Shown here one piece after another: positions 51,161-59,850 of a stretch of 64,000 bases of DNA (position 1 is the first letter of the stretch; the number at the start of each line of letters is the position of its first letter). The notes below the pieces were generated by a model that was not told where the DNA came from, made no database searches, and saw only the letters and a program-made list of their open reading frames with translations. This DNA is from Paenibacillus sp. XY044 (GTDB lineage: Bacteria; Bacillota; Bacilli; Paenibacillales; Paenibacillaceae), in contig NZ_NQMO01000002.1 in assembly GCF_002257645.1 (NCBI RefSeq), positions 434,001-498,000 of the forward strand, given 5' to 3'. The translations under genes and the position numbers were made by a program.

Positions 51161-52372
51161 ATGATCGTGAATGAAGAAACGAAGAAGCAGCAGGATTCGA
51201 AATCGATGAAATCATATCTGTCTCCTTTGGTCCGAGACATTCCGCCATCCGGAATCCGCCGATTTTTTGACTTGGCCGAAGGAAGCAAGGACATTATCAC
51301 GCTGGGCGTAGGGGAACCGGACTTCACGACTCCATGGCATGTGAGAGAAGCCTGCGTATATTCCCTTGAGCGGGGGCGCACGGCTTATACCTCCAATGCC
51401 GGGATGATCGAGCTCCGGGAAGCTATCGCCCAGTATTTATATGACAGCTTTCAGGTATCCTACCAGCCGTCCAATGAGATTCTGGTGACGGTCGGCGGCA
51501 GCGAGGCGATCGATCTGGCGCTGCGGGCGCTGATCGTACCTGGGGACGAAATTCTTATCCCCGAGCCCTGCTACGTGTCCTACTCTCCGATCACTTCGAT
51601 CGGCGGCGGGGTTCCGGTCGGCATCGAGACGTTCGCTGAGAACGACTTCAAGCTGACGGCTGAAGCGCTCGAGGCCAAAATCACGCCGAAATCCAAAGTG
51701 CTGATTTTATGCTACCCGAGCAATCCGACCGGCGCCATTATGACTTACGAAGACTGGCTGCCGATCGCCAAATTGGTGGAGAAGCACGACTTGATCGTCA
51801 TTTCCGACGAGATTTATGCCGAACTGACGTATACGCAGAAGCATGTTAGCTTCGCCTCGATTCCGGGCATGATGGACCGGACGGTACTGGTCAGCGGCTT
51901 TTCCAAGGCGTTCGCCATGACCGGCTGGCGCATGGGTTATGCCTGCGCCCATCCGGACCTGATCGCCGCCATGCTGAAGATCCACCAATACACGGTGATG
52001 TGTGCGCCGGTTATGGGGCAGGTGGCCGCGCTGGAGGCACTGACCAACGGGCTGGGAGAAAAGGATCGGATGATCGATTCCTACAACCAGCGGCGCCGCT
52101 TGATCGTGCAGGGCTTTGTGGATATTGGGCTGCCGTGTCATGAGCCTCAGGGAGCCTTTTATGCCTTCCCTAGCATTGCCCAGACCGGGCTGTCCTCGGA
52201 TGAGTTTGCCCAGCGCCTGCTGATGGAAGCGAAGGTTGCCGCCGTGCCTGGAACGGCCTTTGGACTGGGTGGAGAAGGCTTTCTCCGCTGCTCGTATGCC
52301 ACTTCTGTCGCACAGCTGACAGAGGCGCTGGATCGCATTGGAGAATTTGTCCACAAACTGAAAACTAGCTGA
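51161..52372 (+). CDS. alaT: Class I aminotransferase (AlaT-like)
   Basis: PLP-dependent aminotransferase, 403 residues, cytosolic. The PLP lysine is in SGFSKAFAMTGWRMGYA; other landmarks are VGGSEAIDLALRAL, YPSNPTGA and SDEIYAELTY. Beside an AlaR-like regulator this is most likely the alanine aminotransferase that makes alanine from pyruvate and glutamate; aspartate/aromatic aminotransferases of the same class are the alternative. AAAGGAAGATGTGTC precedes the ATG. Ends without a clear T-rich hairpin before the next gene, 115 bases on. Confidence 0.88.
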   Translation: MIVNEETKKQQDSKSMKSYLSPLVRDIPPSGIRRFFDLAEGSKDIITLGVGEPDFTTPWHVREACVYSLERGRTAYTSNAGMIELREAIAQYLYDSFQVSYQPSNEILVTVGGSEAIDLALRALIVPGDEILIPEPCYVSYSPITSIGGGVPVGIETFAENDFKLTAEALEAKITPKSKVLILCYPSNPTGAIMTYEDWLPIAKLVEKHDLIVISDEIYAELTYTQKHVSFASIPGMMDRTVLVSGFSKAFAMTGWRMGYACAHPDLIAAMLKIHQYTVMCAPVMGQVAALEALTNGLGEKDRMIDSYNQRRRLIVQGFVDIGLPCHEPQGAFYAFPSIAQTGLSSDEFAQRLLMEAKVAAVPGTAFGLGGEGFLRCSYATSVAQLTEALDRIGEFVHKLKTS

Positions 52373-52486
52373 ACAAAGATTCCCTGTTTCTAGTAGAATT
52401 TAACATAAATTTCACTTTTATTTATTTATTTGTATGTTATAATTCTATTTTGGGAGCAAAAATTGACTTGCCAAGGAGGGATGACC

Positions 52487-52750
52487 TTGTTTTGCGCTGA
52501 ATATGATTTGCCTGCATTTCGCGGACACTACGCAGCTGAAGGCAGCAACAATGTAAAATGGTCAACCAAAACGACAGATCAGACGAAGACTTTATCCTTG
52601 GAAGACGAAATCATGATGCTCCGCAAAAAAATGGAACAGATCTTTATGCAGGAACAATCTTTTACTTCGGAAATTGTGATCGAAATCAGCAGTTTGCTGG
52701 ATTTGAAAATAAACGAATATATGAAAAGCTGCCCAAAGAAGAAGTCATAA
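52487..52750 (+). CDS. Spo0E-like protein with altered SQELD motif
   Basis: 87 residues from the TTG at 52487 (AAGGAGGG six bases ahead; the ATG at 52481 touches the site). Residues 45-85 show the Spo0E fold: LEDEIMMLRKKMEQIFMQEQ, then a helix ending ISSLLDLKINEYMK. Bacillus Spo0E-type phosphatases carry SQELD ahead of xLIxxY; here the five are SSLLD, so the Gln and Glu are lost. It may still bind Spo0A~P, or be inactive. The first 40 residues are not Spo0E-like. TATAAT at 52438-52443 is a possible -10. Confidence 0.65.
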   Translation: MFCAEYDLPAFRGHYAAEGSNNVKWSTKTTDQTKTLSLEDEIMMLRKKMEQIFMQEQSFTSEIVIEISSLLDLKINEYMKSCPKKKS

Positions 52751-52759
52751 TCGGCAGTA

Positions 52760-52790
52760 GGAAGACCCCGGAATGGGGTCTTCTTTTTTT
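52760..52790 (+). terminator. Intrinsic terminator after the Spo0E-like gene
   Basis: GAAGACCCC, loop GGAAT, GGGGTCTTC, then seven T. Confidence 0.9.
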
Positions 52791-52843
52791 CTCTCATCAG
52801 GTTGTGATATATTGAACCTATCGGAGAAAAGGGGGAGCAGGAG

Positions 52844-53386
52844 TTGAAGGTATACGGGAAGCTGGCGCTGCTGGTTGTCTTTGCCGTTGTATTGCTGACG
52901 GGTTGCGGCAAGGGAGATAAAAACGCATTATCGGTCTTTATGATTGACAATCAGTCTGATCCGTCTCAAGTGTATGAGAAGTTGCAGGACAAGCTTCAGG
53001 AAGTGATGGGGCCTGATCTGAAGGTCAAGGTATCGGCCAGTCCGATTTATAATCCGGAGAAGCTGATGGTAGAATATGCTGCCGGCGGCCATGACATCAT
53101 TTTTCTGCCGGAAGACGATATGAAAAATTACGCCAAAATGGGCGGTCATACCGTGCTAGATTCGTATTTTGACCCGAAAAAATATCCGGCCGGCGTGTTC
53201 GCGAGCAACGAGGAAAAAGAAGACGGCACGACGGATACGACCGAGCATCTGTACGGCATTCCTGTCCGTGACATGAAATTTTTCAAAGACCAGAAATACG
53301 TTCCGGAGAAACTGTACGCCACCATCCCGATCTCGGCCAAGTCGGTCGACAATGCGGTAAAGGCGCTCAAGGCATTGACGGAGTAA
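52844..53386 (+). CDS. Lipoprotein of unknown function
   Basis: 180 residues. TTG start with GGGGGAGCAGGAG upstream. Lipoprotein signal VVFAVVLLTGCGKG with lipobox Cys about 21. The mature part has a short alpha/beta pattern (LSVFMIDNQSDPSQVYEKLQ, HDIIFLPEDDM) that recalls one lobe of a periplasmic-binding protein, but it is too short for a full two-lobe receptor. No transporter is adjacent. Extracellular, membrane-anchored. Confidence 0.75.
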   Translation: MKVYGKLALLVVFAVVLLTGCGKGDKNALSVFMIDNQSDPSQVYEKLQDKLQEVMGPDLKVKVSASPIYNPEKLMVEYAAGGHDIIFLPEDDMKNYAKMGGHTVLDSYFDPKKYPAGVFASNEEKEDGTTDTTEHLYGIPVRDMKFFKDQKYVPEKLYATIPISAKSVDNAVKALKALTE

Positions 53387-53463
53387 GGAAAGCAGCACAG
53401 GAGACGCGGCTCCCGCGATTCCTATGATGTCTGAAAAAACGCGATAAAGGGGAGAAGAAGCCC

Positions 53464-54033
53464 GTGAGAATCTACACACGCACAGGCGACGAAGGCGAAA
53501 CGTCCGTCATTGGCGGGCGCGTGCTGAAGGATGACCTGCAGGTTGAGGCCTACGGTACGATTGACGAGCTGAACTGCTTTGTGGGCCAGGCGATCAGCCT
53601 GATGGAAGCGGAGTCATTGCAGGACCTGAAAGAGAATATGATCGAGATTCAGCATGAGCTGTTTGACTGCGGCTCGGATCTGGCTTTTGTGAAGCTGAGC
53701 GAGAGCAAATACAAGGTCGGTCCCGACAAAGTGACGCGGCTTGAGCAGTGGATGGATGTTTACATGGAGGAGACACCGGAGCTGGAGCGCTTTATTCTGC
53801 CTGGAGGCACCCTGCTGGCGTCCACGCTGCATGTATGCCGGACCGTATGCCGCCGCGCGGAGCGCAGAGTCGTCACGCTGGGACGGGAGAAAGAGATTAA
53901 TCCCGATGTGCGCAGATATCTGAACCGTCTGTCGGATTACTTCTTCGTTGTGGCCCGGACGGCCAACGCCCGCAGCGGTGTGGCGGATATCGAATACGTG
54001 CGAAGCAAAAAGGTATTCGGACGGAAAAAATGA
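53464..54033 (+). CDS. Cob(I)alamin adenosyltransferase (PduO type)
   Basis: Transfers adenosyl from ATP to cob(I)alamin, giving adenosylcobalamin. 189 residues with the PduO-type ATP loop RIYTRTGDEGETSVIGG at the start, the middle AYGTIDELNCFVGQAI, the catalytic arginine segment RTVCRRAERRV and the final YLNRLSDYFFVVARTAN. GTG start with AAAGGGGAG about 10 bases upstream. First of three overlapping or nearly overlapping genes with the RluA and ArsC-like proteins. No other cobalamin gene is present here. Confidence 0.92.
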   Translation: MRIYTRTGDEGETSVIGGRVLKDDLQVEAYGTIDELNCFVGQAISLMEAESLQDLKENMIEIQHELFDCGSDLAFVKLSESKYKVGPDKVTRLEQWMDVYMEETPELERFILPGGTLLASTLHVCRTVCRRAERRVVTLGREKEINPDVRRYLNRLSDYFFVVARTANARSGVADIEYVRSKKVFGRKK

Positions 54034-55055
54034 GCGAATATTATTCCCCGATTTCATATACCGTCCCGCCTTCGGAAGACGGGTGGCTGCTGAAGACGAT
54101 TCTGCAGAAGAGACTCCACGTATCCCGCAAGCTGCAGTCCCGCCTAAAGCTGACGGAACAGGGGATTACCGTGAATGGCCAAAGAGTGTACATCAGCGTT
54201 CCGGTCAGGGATGGGGATTTGGTGGAAATCCGGATGGAGAAGGAAATCTCGGATGATATTCTGCCGGAGCCCATTCCTTTTCGCATTTTGTACGAGGATG
54301 AGCACCTGCTGATCGTGAACAAGGAAGCCGGCATCATCGTGCATCCGACGCATGGACACTATACGGGAACCTTGGCGAACGGCGTGGTTCACTATTGGCG
54401 CGACAAGGGCGAGGAATTCCGCTTCCGAGCCGTCCACCGGCTGGACCAGGAGACTTCGGGCGTCATCGCCATCGCCAAAAATCCGTATGTCCACCAGCAT
54501 ATATCGGAGCAAATGATCGCAAACGAGGTGGATAAAAGGTACCTGGCCCTCGTTCACGGCGTTCCGCTTCCGGAAGAAGGAGAGGTGGACGGGCCGATCG
54601 ACCGTGACCCGGAGGAGCCGCACCGGCGCATCGTCACGTCTGACGGGTATCCGTCGCTGACGCGGTATAAGGTCGTCGAAGCGTACGGATCCTCTTCGCT
54701 CGTCCAGCTGAAGCTGGAGACGGGGAGAACCCACCAGATCCGCGTCCATATGACCAGCATCGGCTGCCCGCTGATCGGCGACAAGCTGTACCGTCATCCG
54801 GTCTACCGGATGCTGCCGCAAGGTGAAGAATGGACCCCGAAGTCCGATCTGCCGCAGGAATTAACCCCATCCGAGCGGGCGGTGGTGCTGCTGGACCACA
54901 GCATTTCGCGTCAGGCGCTGCACGCCTGGGAGCTGTCCTTTCAGCATCCCGTCACCCTGGAGCGGATGACCTTCCAGGCGCCGCTGCCGCCGGACATGAC
55001 CCGTCTCATTGCCGAAGCAAAGCAACATGATCCTGATCAACGAAAGAGTGAGTAA
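54030..55055 (+). CDS. RluA-family pseudouridine synthase
   Basis: Converts specific uridines of rRNA or tRNA to pseudouridine. 341 residues: an N-terminal S4-like RNA-binding domain (about 15-80, LLKTILQKRLHVSRKLQSRL) and the catalytic domain with the RluA signature HRLDQETSGVIAIAKN (catalytic Asp) and later GRTHQIRVHMTSIGCPLIGD. The ATG overlaps the upstream stop by 4 bases (ATGA), so coupled. Target unknown; RluD-like length. Confidence 0.93.
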   Translation: MSEYYSPISYTVPPSEDGWLLKTILQKRLHVSRKLQSRLKLTEQGITVNGQRVYISVPVRDGDLVEIRMEKEISDDILPEPIPFRILYEDEHLLIVNKEAGIIVHPTHGHYTGTLANGVVHYWRDKGEEFRFRAVHRLDQETSGVIAIAKNPYVHQHISEQMIANEVDKRYLALVHGVPLPEEGEVDGPIDRDPEEPHRRIVTSDGYPSLTRYKVVEAYGSSSLVQLKLETGRTHQIRVHMTSIGCPLIGDKLYRHPVYRMLPQGEEWTPKSDLPQELTPSERAVVLLDHSISRQALHAWELSFQHPVTLERMTFQAPLPPDMTRLIAEAKQHDPDQRKSE

Positions 55056-55057
55056 CG

Positions 55058-55417
55058 ATGAGCAAATTGAAAGTATATCATTATCCCAAATGCGGTACGT
55101 GCCGCAGTGCGGTCAAATGGCTGGAAGCGCACGGCCATGAACTGGAGCTCCAGCATTTATGGGAGGACCCGCCGGCTCCGGACGAGCTGTCCCGCCTGGT
55201 CGAGAATAGCGGGCTGGACTTGAAGAAGTTTTTTAACACGAGCGGAGAGGCATACAAGGAGCTGGGCCTGAAGGACAAACTGACGGCCATGAGCCGGGAA
55301 GAGCAAATCAAGCTGCTATCCGGAAACGGCCGGTTGATCAAACGTCCGATCGTTACCGACGGCAGCAAGGTGACGGTCGGCTTTAAAGAGGATCTGTTCG
55401 AGGAGAACTGGGCGTAG
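55058..55417 (+). CDS. ArsC/Spx-family thioredoxin-fold protein (YusI/YffB-like)
   Basis: 119 residues with CGTC near the N-terminus (HYPKCGTCRSAVKWLEAHG), then the ArsC/Spx middle (PPAPDELSRLVENSGLDLKKFFNTSG) and end (NGRLIKRPIVTDGSKVTVGF). It lacks the ArsC His/Arg pattern typical of true arsenate reductase and the RNA-polymerase contact residues of Spx are not evident. Likely a glutaredoxin-type reductase of unclear target. Starts 2 bases after the RluA stop. Confidence 0.82.
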   Translation: MSKLKVYHYPKCGTCRSAVKWLEAHGHELELQHLWEDPPAPDELSRLVENSGLDLKKFFNTSGEAYKELGLKDKLTAMSREEQIKLLSGNGRLIKRPIVTDGSKVTVGFKEDLFEENWA

Positions 55418-55432
55418 TCTGGGATTCCGTGA

Positions 55433-55467
55433 AAAAAACGGTGGCTAATAGCCACCGTTTTTGTTTT
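55433..55467. terminator. Terminator after the cobalamin-RluA-ArsC unit
   Basis: AAAAAAACGGTGGCTA, ATAGCCACCGTTTTTGTTTT; T-tract and A-tract on both sides; the next gene is convergent. Confidence 0.9.
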
Positions 55468-55480
55468 GCGTTCGAGGATT

Positions 55481-56323
55481 TTATTCCAAAGGGAGCTCTA
55501 CCCATTGGTAGGGCGCTTCCTTCGCCTTGAAGCCTTGCTCAATGATCGTGATGATGGATATCGTCTCGGCCGGATCGACAGGCGGAGTTCCGGTTTCGAA
55601 GAAGCGGACGAGCGCCCCAGCGAACAGCCCGAAATAATCGGAGTCCGCTTTCAGCATGTTCGTCTTGCCGGATGTGTAGCTGACCGCCAGCGAAAAGGGA
55701 CATCCCCCGCCGAGATGATGGATCTCGGCCTGGCGGCCCCCGCTGAATCCGATCAGCCAGGACGGGGCATGGGGCGTTCCGGTATACATGATCCGGCGGG
55801 CGCCGGGGCCCAGCAGGGAGACGATCGGCTCGATCTGGTGGATCGAATAGTTGTCGTACTGCCCCGGACCGAAGCTGATGATGTTCTCGATGCCGGCGCG
55901 CTCGGCTCCGGCGTACTCCGCGGCGAAGCGAAGCGCCGAGCTGGAGAACAGCGGCGTTCCGTGCTGCTGCGCGAGGTCGAATAAGCGCAGAGCGGCCTGG
56001 CGGTCTGGAGCAAAGGTTTTGTCAATATAGGTAGGCTTGCCGGATTGCAGCGGAAGCTGGGCGAGCGATTCGTGGTACTGCGGATGGTCGGGAGAGAGGA
56101 CGATGAGAACATCGCTCCTCTCGACGACCTCGGCAATCGAAGGGAGCAGCTCGATGCCCTTGTCTTCGCTCCACTGCGCGTTGGTGCGTCCGGTTGGCGA
56201 ATCGGCCATTCCATAGGTATAGGCCACCTTCATCGTACCGCCCGATGCCTGTTCGATCCACTCCGGATAATGCTCGGCATGCCATTCATCGAGAAAATAA
56301 TCGATAAAACCGATAGATTTCAA
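55481..56323 (-). CDS. Gfo/Idh/MocA-family oxidoreductase-like protein (short form)
   Basis: 280 residues, shorter than the usual 330-390. It resembles Gfo/Idh/MocA dehydrogenases: SDVLIVLSPDHPQYHE and GKPTYIDKTFAPDRQ are the NAD(P) fold and cofactor loop. The N-terminus (SIGFIDYFLDEWHAEHYP) has no GxGxxG, so dinucleotide binding may be weakened or different. No catalytic Lys-Pro (EKP) is present; the corresponding place has DKT. Follows a Gfo/Idh gene of normal size by 22 bases on the same strand. Reaction unknown; a carbohydrate substrate is likely from context. Confidence 0.7.
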   Translation of the reverse strand: MKSIGFIDYFLDEWHAEHYPEWIEQASGGTMKVAYTYGMADSPTGRTNAQWSEDKGIELLPSIAEVVERSDVLIVLSPDHPQYHESLAQLPLQSGKPTYIDKTFAPDRQAALRLFDLAQQHGTPLFSSSALRFAAEYAGAERAGIENIISFGPGQYDNYSIHQIEPIVSLLGPGARRIMYTGTPHAPSWLIGFSGGRQAEIHHLGGGCPFSLAVSYTSGKTNMLKADSDYFGLFAGALVRFFETGTPPVDPAETISIITIIEQGFKAKEAPYQWVELPLE

Positions 56324-56345
56324 GCAGTAATCCCCCTTAAGTCTC

Positions 56346-57410
56346 TTATTGCAGCGCGATCTCCCTGCGCTGCTCGGAAGAGTCGTAGATGGCCTGAATC
56401 ATTTTGGAGGTGACGATGACGGTATCGATATGGGACGGAAGCTTCACGCCGGTCTGGATGCATTCGAGGAAGCCGTTGATTTCGTTTTCGAAATGATCGC
56501 TCGATGTGTATTTGGGTTTGGTTTCCAGCAATGCTCCGTCTTTGGCCCCGTAGATCGTGAAGTCCCCTCCGTATTGGAGCCGGATCCCTGCTTTATCGCC
56601 CAGAAAATCGATGTAGGTTTCCGGTGTGCCGATGTTCTGCGCCCAGGCGCCGTTGATCGTGATGCCTGGCCCTTCGGTGCGGATCATGGCCGTAACGAAA
56701 TCGTCGACATCATAGGTACCGGCGTAATTGGGCGGCCCCGCCCACATGTTCAGATAGGCGTAATTCGGCAGGTCCCGTCCCAGCTTGGAGTAGGCCTGGC
56801 CGGATACCGTTAACGGGCGCGGGTCTCCGGCGCAGTACATGACGATGTCCAAATAATGGACGCCCCAATCGATGAGGACCCCGCCGCCGGCAATCGATTT
56901 GGTGGTAAACGCACCGCCGAGTCCGGGAATGGAGCGGTGGGCGCGGAAGCTGGCATAGATATGGTACAGCTCGCCGAGCTCGCCGCTCTCGATCAGGTTT
57001 TTGATCATGTTCACGCTTTTGTTGAACCGGTTCACGACGCCGATATTCAGCACCTTGCCCGTTTCGTGCTGCACCTTCTGCATCTCCAGCGCTTCCGCGT
57101 AGGTGCGCGCCGCAGGCTTTTCGCACAAGACATGCTTGCCCGCCCGCAGAAAATCGATGGAGATGGCGGCATGAGCATCGTTGGGTGTGCAGACCGAGAC
57201 GGCATCGATCTCGGGATCGTCCAGGATGTCCCGGTAATTTTCCACGGCGGTGCCGCATTCATAATCCTTGACCGCTTGCTCAGCCTTCTTCTTGTCCAAG
57301 TCGCAAAAATACTTGATTTCGGCGTCCGGATTTTTCAAATAGTTGGGGATATGTGCCGCTCTGGCAATCGTCCCGCAGCCGATGACAGCAACCTTGATCG
57401 TTTTTCCCAT
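56346..57410 (-). CDS. Gfo/Idh/MocA-family sugar dehydrogenase
   Basis: 354 residues. Rossmann fold with VAVIGCGTIARAAHIPNYL, SVCTPNDAHA, and the family's LCEKPAARTYAEAL (catalytic Lys); C-terminal alpha/beta domain with GGGVLIDWGVHYLD. NAD(P)-dependent oxidation or epimerisation of a sugar, inositol or glycoside. The ATG at 57410 has AGGAGG seven bases upstream. First gene of a two-gene unit with the shorter homologue; probably partners or sequential enzymes. The 284 bases upstream to the exonuclease hold no gene. Confidence 0.87.
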   Translation of the reverse strand: MGKTIKVAVIGCGTIARAAHIPNYLKNPDAEIKYFCDLDKKKAEQAVKDYECGTAVENYRDILDDPEIDAVSVCTPNDAHAAISIDFLRAGKHVLCEKPAARTYAEALEMQKVQHETGKVLNIGVVNRFNKSVNMIKNLIESGELGELYHIYASFRAHRSIPGLGGAFTTKSIAGGGVLIDWGVHYLDIVMYCAGDPRPLTVSGQAYSKLGRDLPNYAYLNMWAGPPNYAGTYDVDDFVTAMIRTEGPGITINGAWAQNIGTPETYIDFLGDKAGIRLQYGGDFTIYGAKDGALLETKPKYTSSDHFENEINGFLECIQTGVKLPSHIDTVIVTSKMIQAIYDSSEQRREIALQ

Positions 57411-57694
57411 ATTCATACCTCCTGCTTGTTTAGGTGGGTTTATCCTTTTCAACATTCGATCTTTGGAGAATAACTCCTGCTAGTGAATTCGAGATAAAGG
57501 GATTTCTTCTTCATAAATTTTATGTTACAGGCTGTCTGATTTATGACTTGAACGGGGGGACTAGAGGGCAGGAGTGAGCCCGGAATGGTGATATCAGGAA
57601 GGGCCTAATGCCCCGGCGGATATGCTATACTAGAGGAAGCAGTGCCGAACCTTGGAATCCAGGGGAAACAGGCAGACAAGGGGAGAACCGAGAA

Positions 57695-58585
57695 GTGATA
57701 GCAAATGAACAGCGCCAATCCGTGATGCTGGTGGATGGCATGGCCTTATTATTCAGAGCTTATTTCGCAACCGCGTCCAGCGGCTACATTCGCCGCACGA
57801 AGGCGGGAGTTCCGACGAACGCGATATACGGCTTTATCCGTTATTTCTGGGATGCAGTGCAAACGTTTAATCCGACCCATGTGGTCTGCTGCTGGGATCT
57901 GGGCGGCGGTACGTTCCGCGGACAGCAGTTTGCCGCCTATAAAGGCAATCGTCCCGACGCTCCGAATGATCTGGTTCCGCAGTTTTCGATGATCCGCGAG
58001 GTGATGGACAGCCTTGGCGTACCGAATATCAGCGCGGAAGGCTATGAAGCGGACGACTGCATCGGTACGCTGGCCGATCAGTTCGGACGGGAGATGGACG
58101 TGATGGTCCTGTCCGGCGATAACGATTTGCTGCAGCTGGTCAGCGATCGGACGACGGTCATTATTATGAAAAAAGGGCACGGCAATTACAAAGTGTATAC
58201 GCCGGAATCCCTGTATGAAGAGAAGCAGCTGCGCCCGCGGCAGATCATCGACGTGAAGGCGCTTATGGGCGATACGAGCGATAACTACCCCGGCGTGAAG
58301 GGCATCGGCGAGAAAACGGCGATCAAGCTCGTGCAGGAATACGACACCGTCGAAGGCATTCTGGAAAATCTGGACCAGCTGTCCAAGAGTATCCGCTCCA
58401 AGATCGAGGCCGACCTCGACATGCTGCATCTGTCGCGCAAGCTGGCTGAGATTCACTGCTGCGTGCCCGTCGCCTGCTCGCTCGATGTATGCCAGCTGTC
58501 GCTTGACCATCATCAGGTGATCAGCAAGTTTGAAGAGCTGGAAATGAAGAGCCTGTGTTCTCTCATGGGACTGGCCATCGGCTAA
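57695..58585 (+). CDS. 5'-3' exonuclease (FEN-like, YpcP/ExoIX type)
   Basis: Structure-specific DNA or RNA exonuclease, 297 residues. N-terminal PIN-like domain with MLVDGMALLFRAYF, VVCCWDLGGGTFR, FAAYKGNRPDAP, GYEADDCIGTLA and LSGDNDLLQLV; C-terminal helix-hairpin-helix GVKGIGEKTAIKLVQEY. These are the conserved acidic metal ligands of the pol I 5' nuclease domain as a free protein. GTG at 57695 with AGGGGAGAACCGAGAA upstream; an earlier ATG-open frame is longer but non-homologous. Role in RNA-primer removal is likely. Confidence 0.92.
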   Translation: MIANEQRQSVMLVDGMALLFRAYFATASSGYIRRTKAGVPTNAIYGFIRYFWDAVQTFNPTHVVCCWDLGGGTFRGQQFAAYKGNRPDAPNDLVPQFSMIREVMDSLGVPNISAEGYEADDCIGTLADQFGREMDVMVLSGDNDLLQLVSDRTTVIIMKKGHGNYKVYTPESLYEEKQLRPRQIIDVKALMGDTSDNYPGVKGIGEKTAIKLVQEYDTVEGILENLDQLSKSIRSKIEADLDMLHLSRKLAEIHCCVPVACSLDVCQLSLDHHQVISKFEELEMKSLCSLMGLAIG

Positions 58586-58755
58586 TGAGCGCAGAGTGCT
58601 GGCGTTTATGGAGCGCCGGCTCTTTTGTGCTGAATTGGATTGACTTTCACGGATTAACTGGGCTATAATGCCCGTGATTGTTTGATAGACAAAATAGAAG
58701 ATATATGGCATTTATACAGGGCTGGGGAGGCCCGCTGCAGGAGGGAACTACTACG

Positions 58756-59637
58756 ATGAGTCTATTAGGAGCTATTGAAGCAGGGGGAACCAAATTCGTA
58801 TGCGGAATCGGCCAAGAGGACGGTACCGTTCTGGAACGGATCAGCTTCCCGACAACGACGCCGGAGGAAACGATGGCCCAGGTGGTCGATTTCTTTAAAG
58901 GCAAAGACATTGCGGCGATCGGGACAGGTTCATTCGGGCCGATCGATCCGGTTAAGGGAAGTCCTACATACGGACGGATTACGACGACGCCGAAACCTTA
59001 TTGGAGCAATTTTGATATTGTCGGACATTTGCGTTCGCACTTCGATCTGCCGATCGAATTCGATACGGACGTAAACGGCGCCGCTTTGGGCGAAGCGACT
59101 TGGGGTGCGGCTCAGGGGCTGGAGAGCTGCCTGTACATTACCGTTGGCACGGGCATCGGCGCCGGTGCGGTCGTGGGCGGAGAGTTGATTCATGGCCTGT
59201 CCCATCCGGAAATGGGGCATATCCTGGTCCGCCGTCATCCGGAGGATAAATTCGAAGGCTTCTGCCCATATCATGGCGATTGCCTGGAGGGGCTGGCAGC
59301 CGGACCTTCCTTGTCCAAACGCTGGGGCGTTCCGGGCGCGGAATTGACGCCGGACCATCCGGCATGGGCGATGGAAGCTTACTATCTCGCTCAGGCGCTG
59401 ATGAACTATATTCTGATCCTGTCTCCGCAAAAAATCGTCATGGGCGGCGGTGTCATGAAGCAGCTGCAGCTGTTCCCGCTCATTCACGCCGAACTGCGTA
59501 AGCAGTTGAACGGATACGTTCAGGTTCCAGCCATCATGGACGATATTGAGAATTACATCGTTTCGCCTCAGCTCGGCGACAACGCCGGCCTGTGCGGCGC
59601 GCTTGCGCTCGCCAAGAAAGCGCTGGCGGCGGGTTAA
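58756..59637 (+). CDS. ROK-family fructokinase
   Basis: Phosphorylates fructose (or mannose) at C6 with ATP. 293 residues. ATP loop LGAIEAGGTKFVCGIG, the ROK middle DTDVNGAALGEATWGA, ITVGTGIGAGAVVGGELIHG, and the zinc-binding HPEMGHILVRRHPEDKFEGFCPYHGDCLEGLAAG (shown in parts) typical of bacterial ROK fructokinases. GAGGGAACTACTACG precedes the ATG at 58756. The 170 bases upstream of it carry no other gene; it ends at a terminator. Confidence 0.92.
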   Translation: MSLLGAIEAGGTKFVCGIGQEDGTVLERISFPTTTPEETMAQVVDFFKGKDIAAIGTGSFGPIDPVKGSPTYGRITTTPKPYWSNFDIVGHLRSHFDLPIEFDTDVNGAALGEATWGAAQGLESCLYITVGTGIGAGAVVGGELIHGLSHPEMGHILVRRHPEDKFEGFCPYHGDCLEGLAAGPSLSKRWGVPGAELTPDHPAWAMEAYYLAQALMNYILILSPQKIVMGGGVMKQLQLFPLIHAELRKQLNGYVQVPAIMDDIENYIVSPQLGDNAGLCGALALAKKALAAG

Positions 59638-59686
59638 GCCGAAGCTTCGATCGACAGACGGACTTCCAGGAGACGATGAATAGAAA

Positions 59687-59718
59687 ACAAAAAGAGGGCT
59701 GAAAAGCCCTCTTTTTCG
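59687..59718 (+). terminator. Intrinsic terminator after the fructokinase gene
   Basis: AAAAAGAGGGCT, loop GAA, AGCCCTCTTTTT. Confidence 0.9.
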
Positions 59719-59763
59719 TATTTATGCCGTACTTTGGATCTATCCTTAAAAATAGTTTAGTTA

Positions 59764-59801
59764 GTTAGTCACTTGTTTTATGAAAGGTTAGTCACTATAT
59801 T
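59764..59801 (+). promoter_or_regulatory. Promoter with 10-bp direct repeats before the stalk-domain gene
   Basis: TTGTTT (59773-59778), 17 bases, TATATT (59796-59801). GTTAGTCACT occurs at 59764-59773 and 59787-59796, 23 bases apart, so one copy touches the -35 and the other the -10: a likely operator pair. Confidence 0.6.
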
Positions 59802-59850
59802 TCATAGTATATAAGGAAATAAAATCCATGAGTTGTGGGGAGTGGAACAG

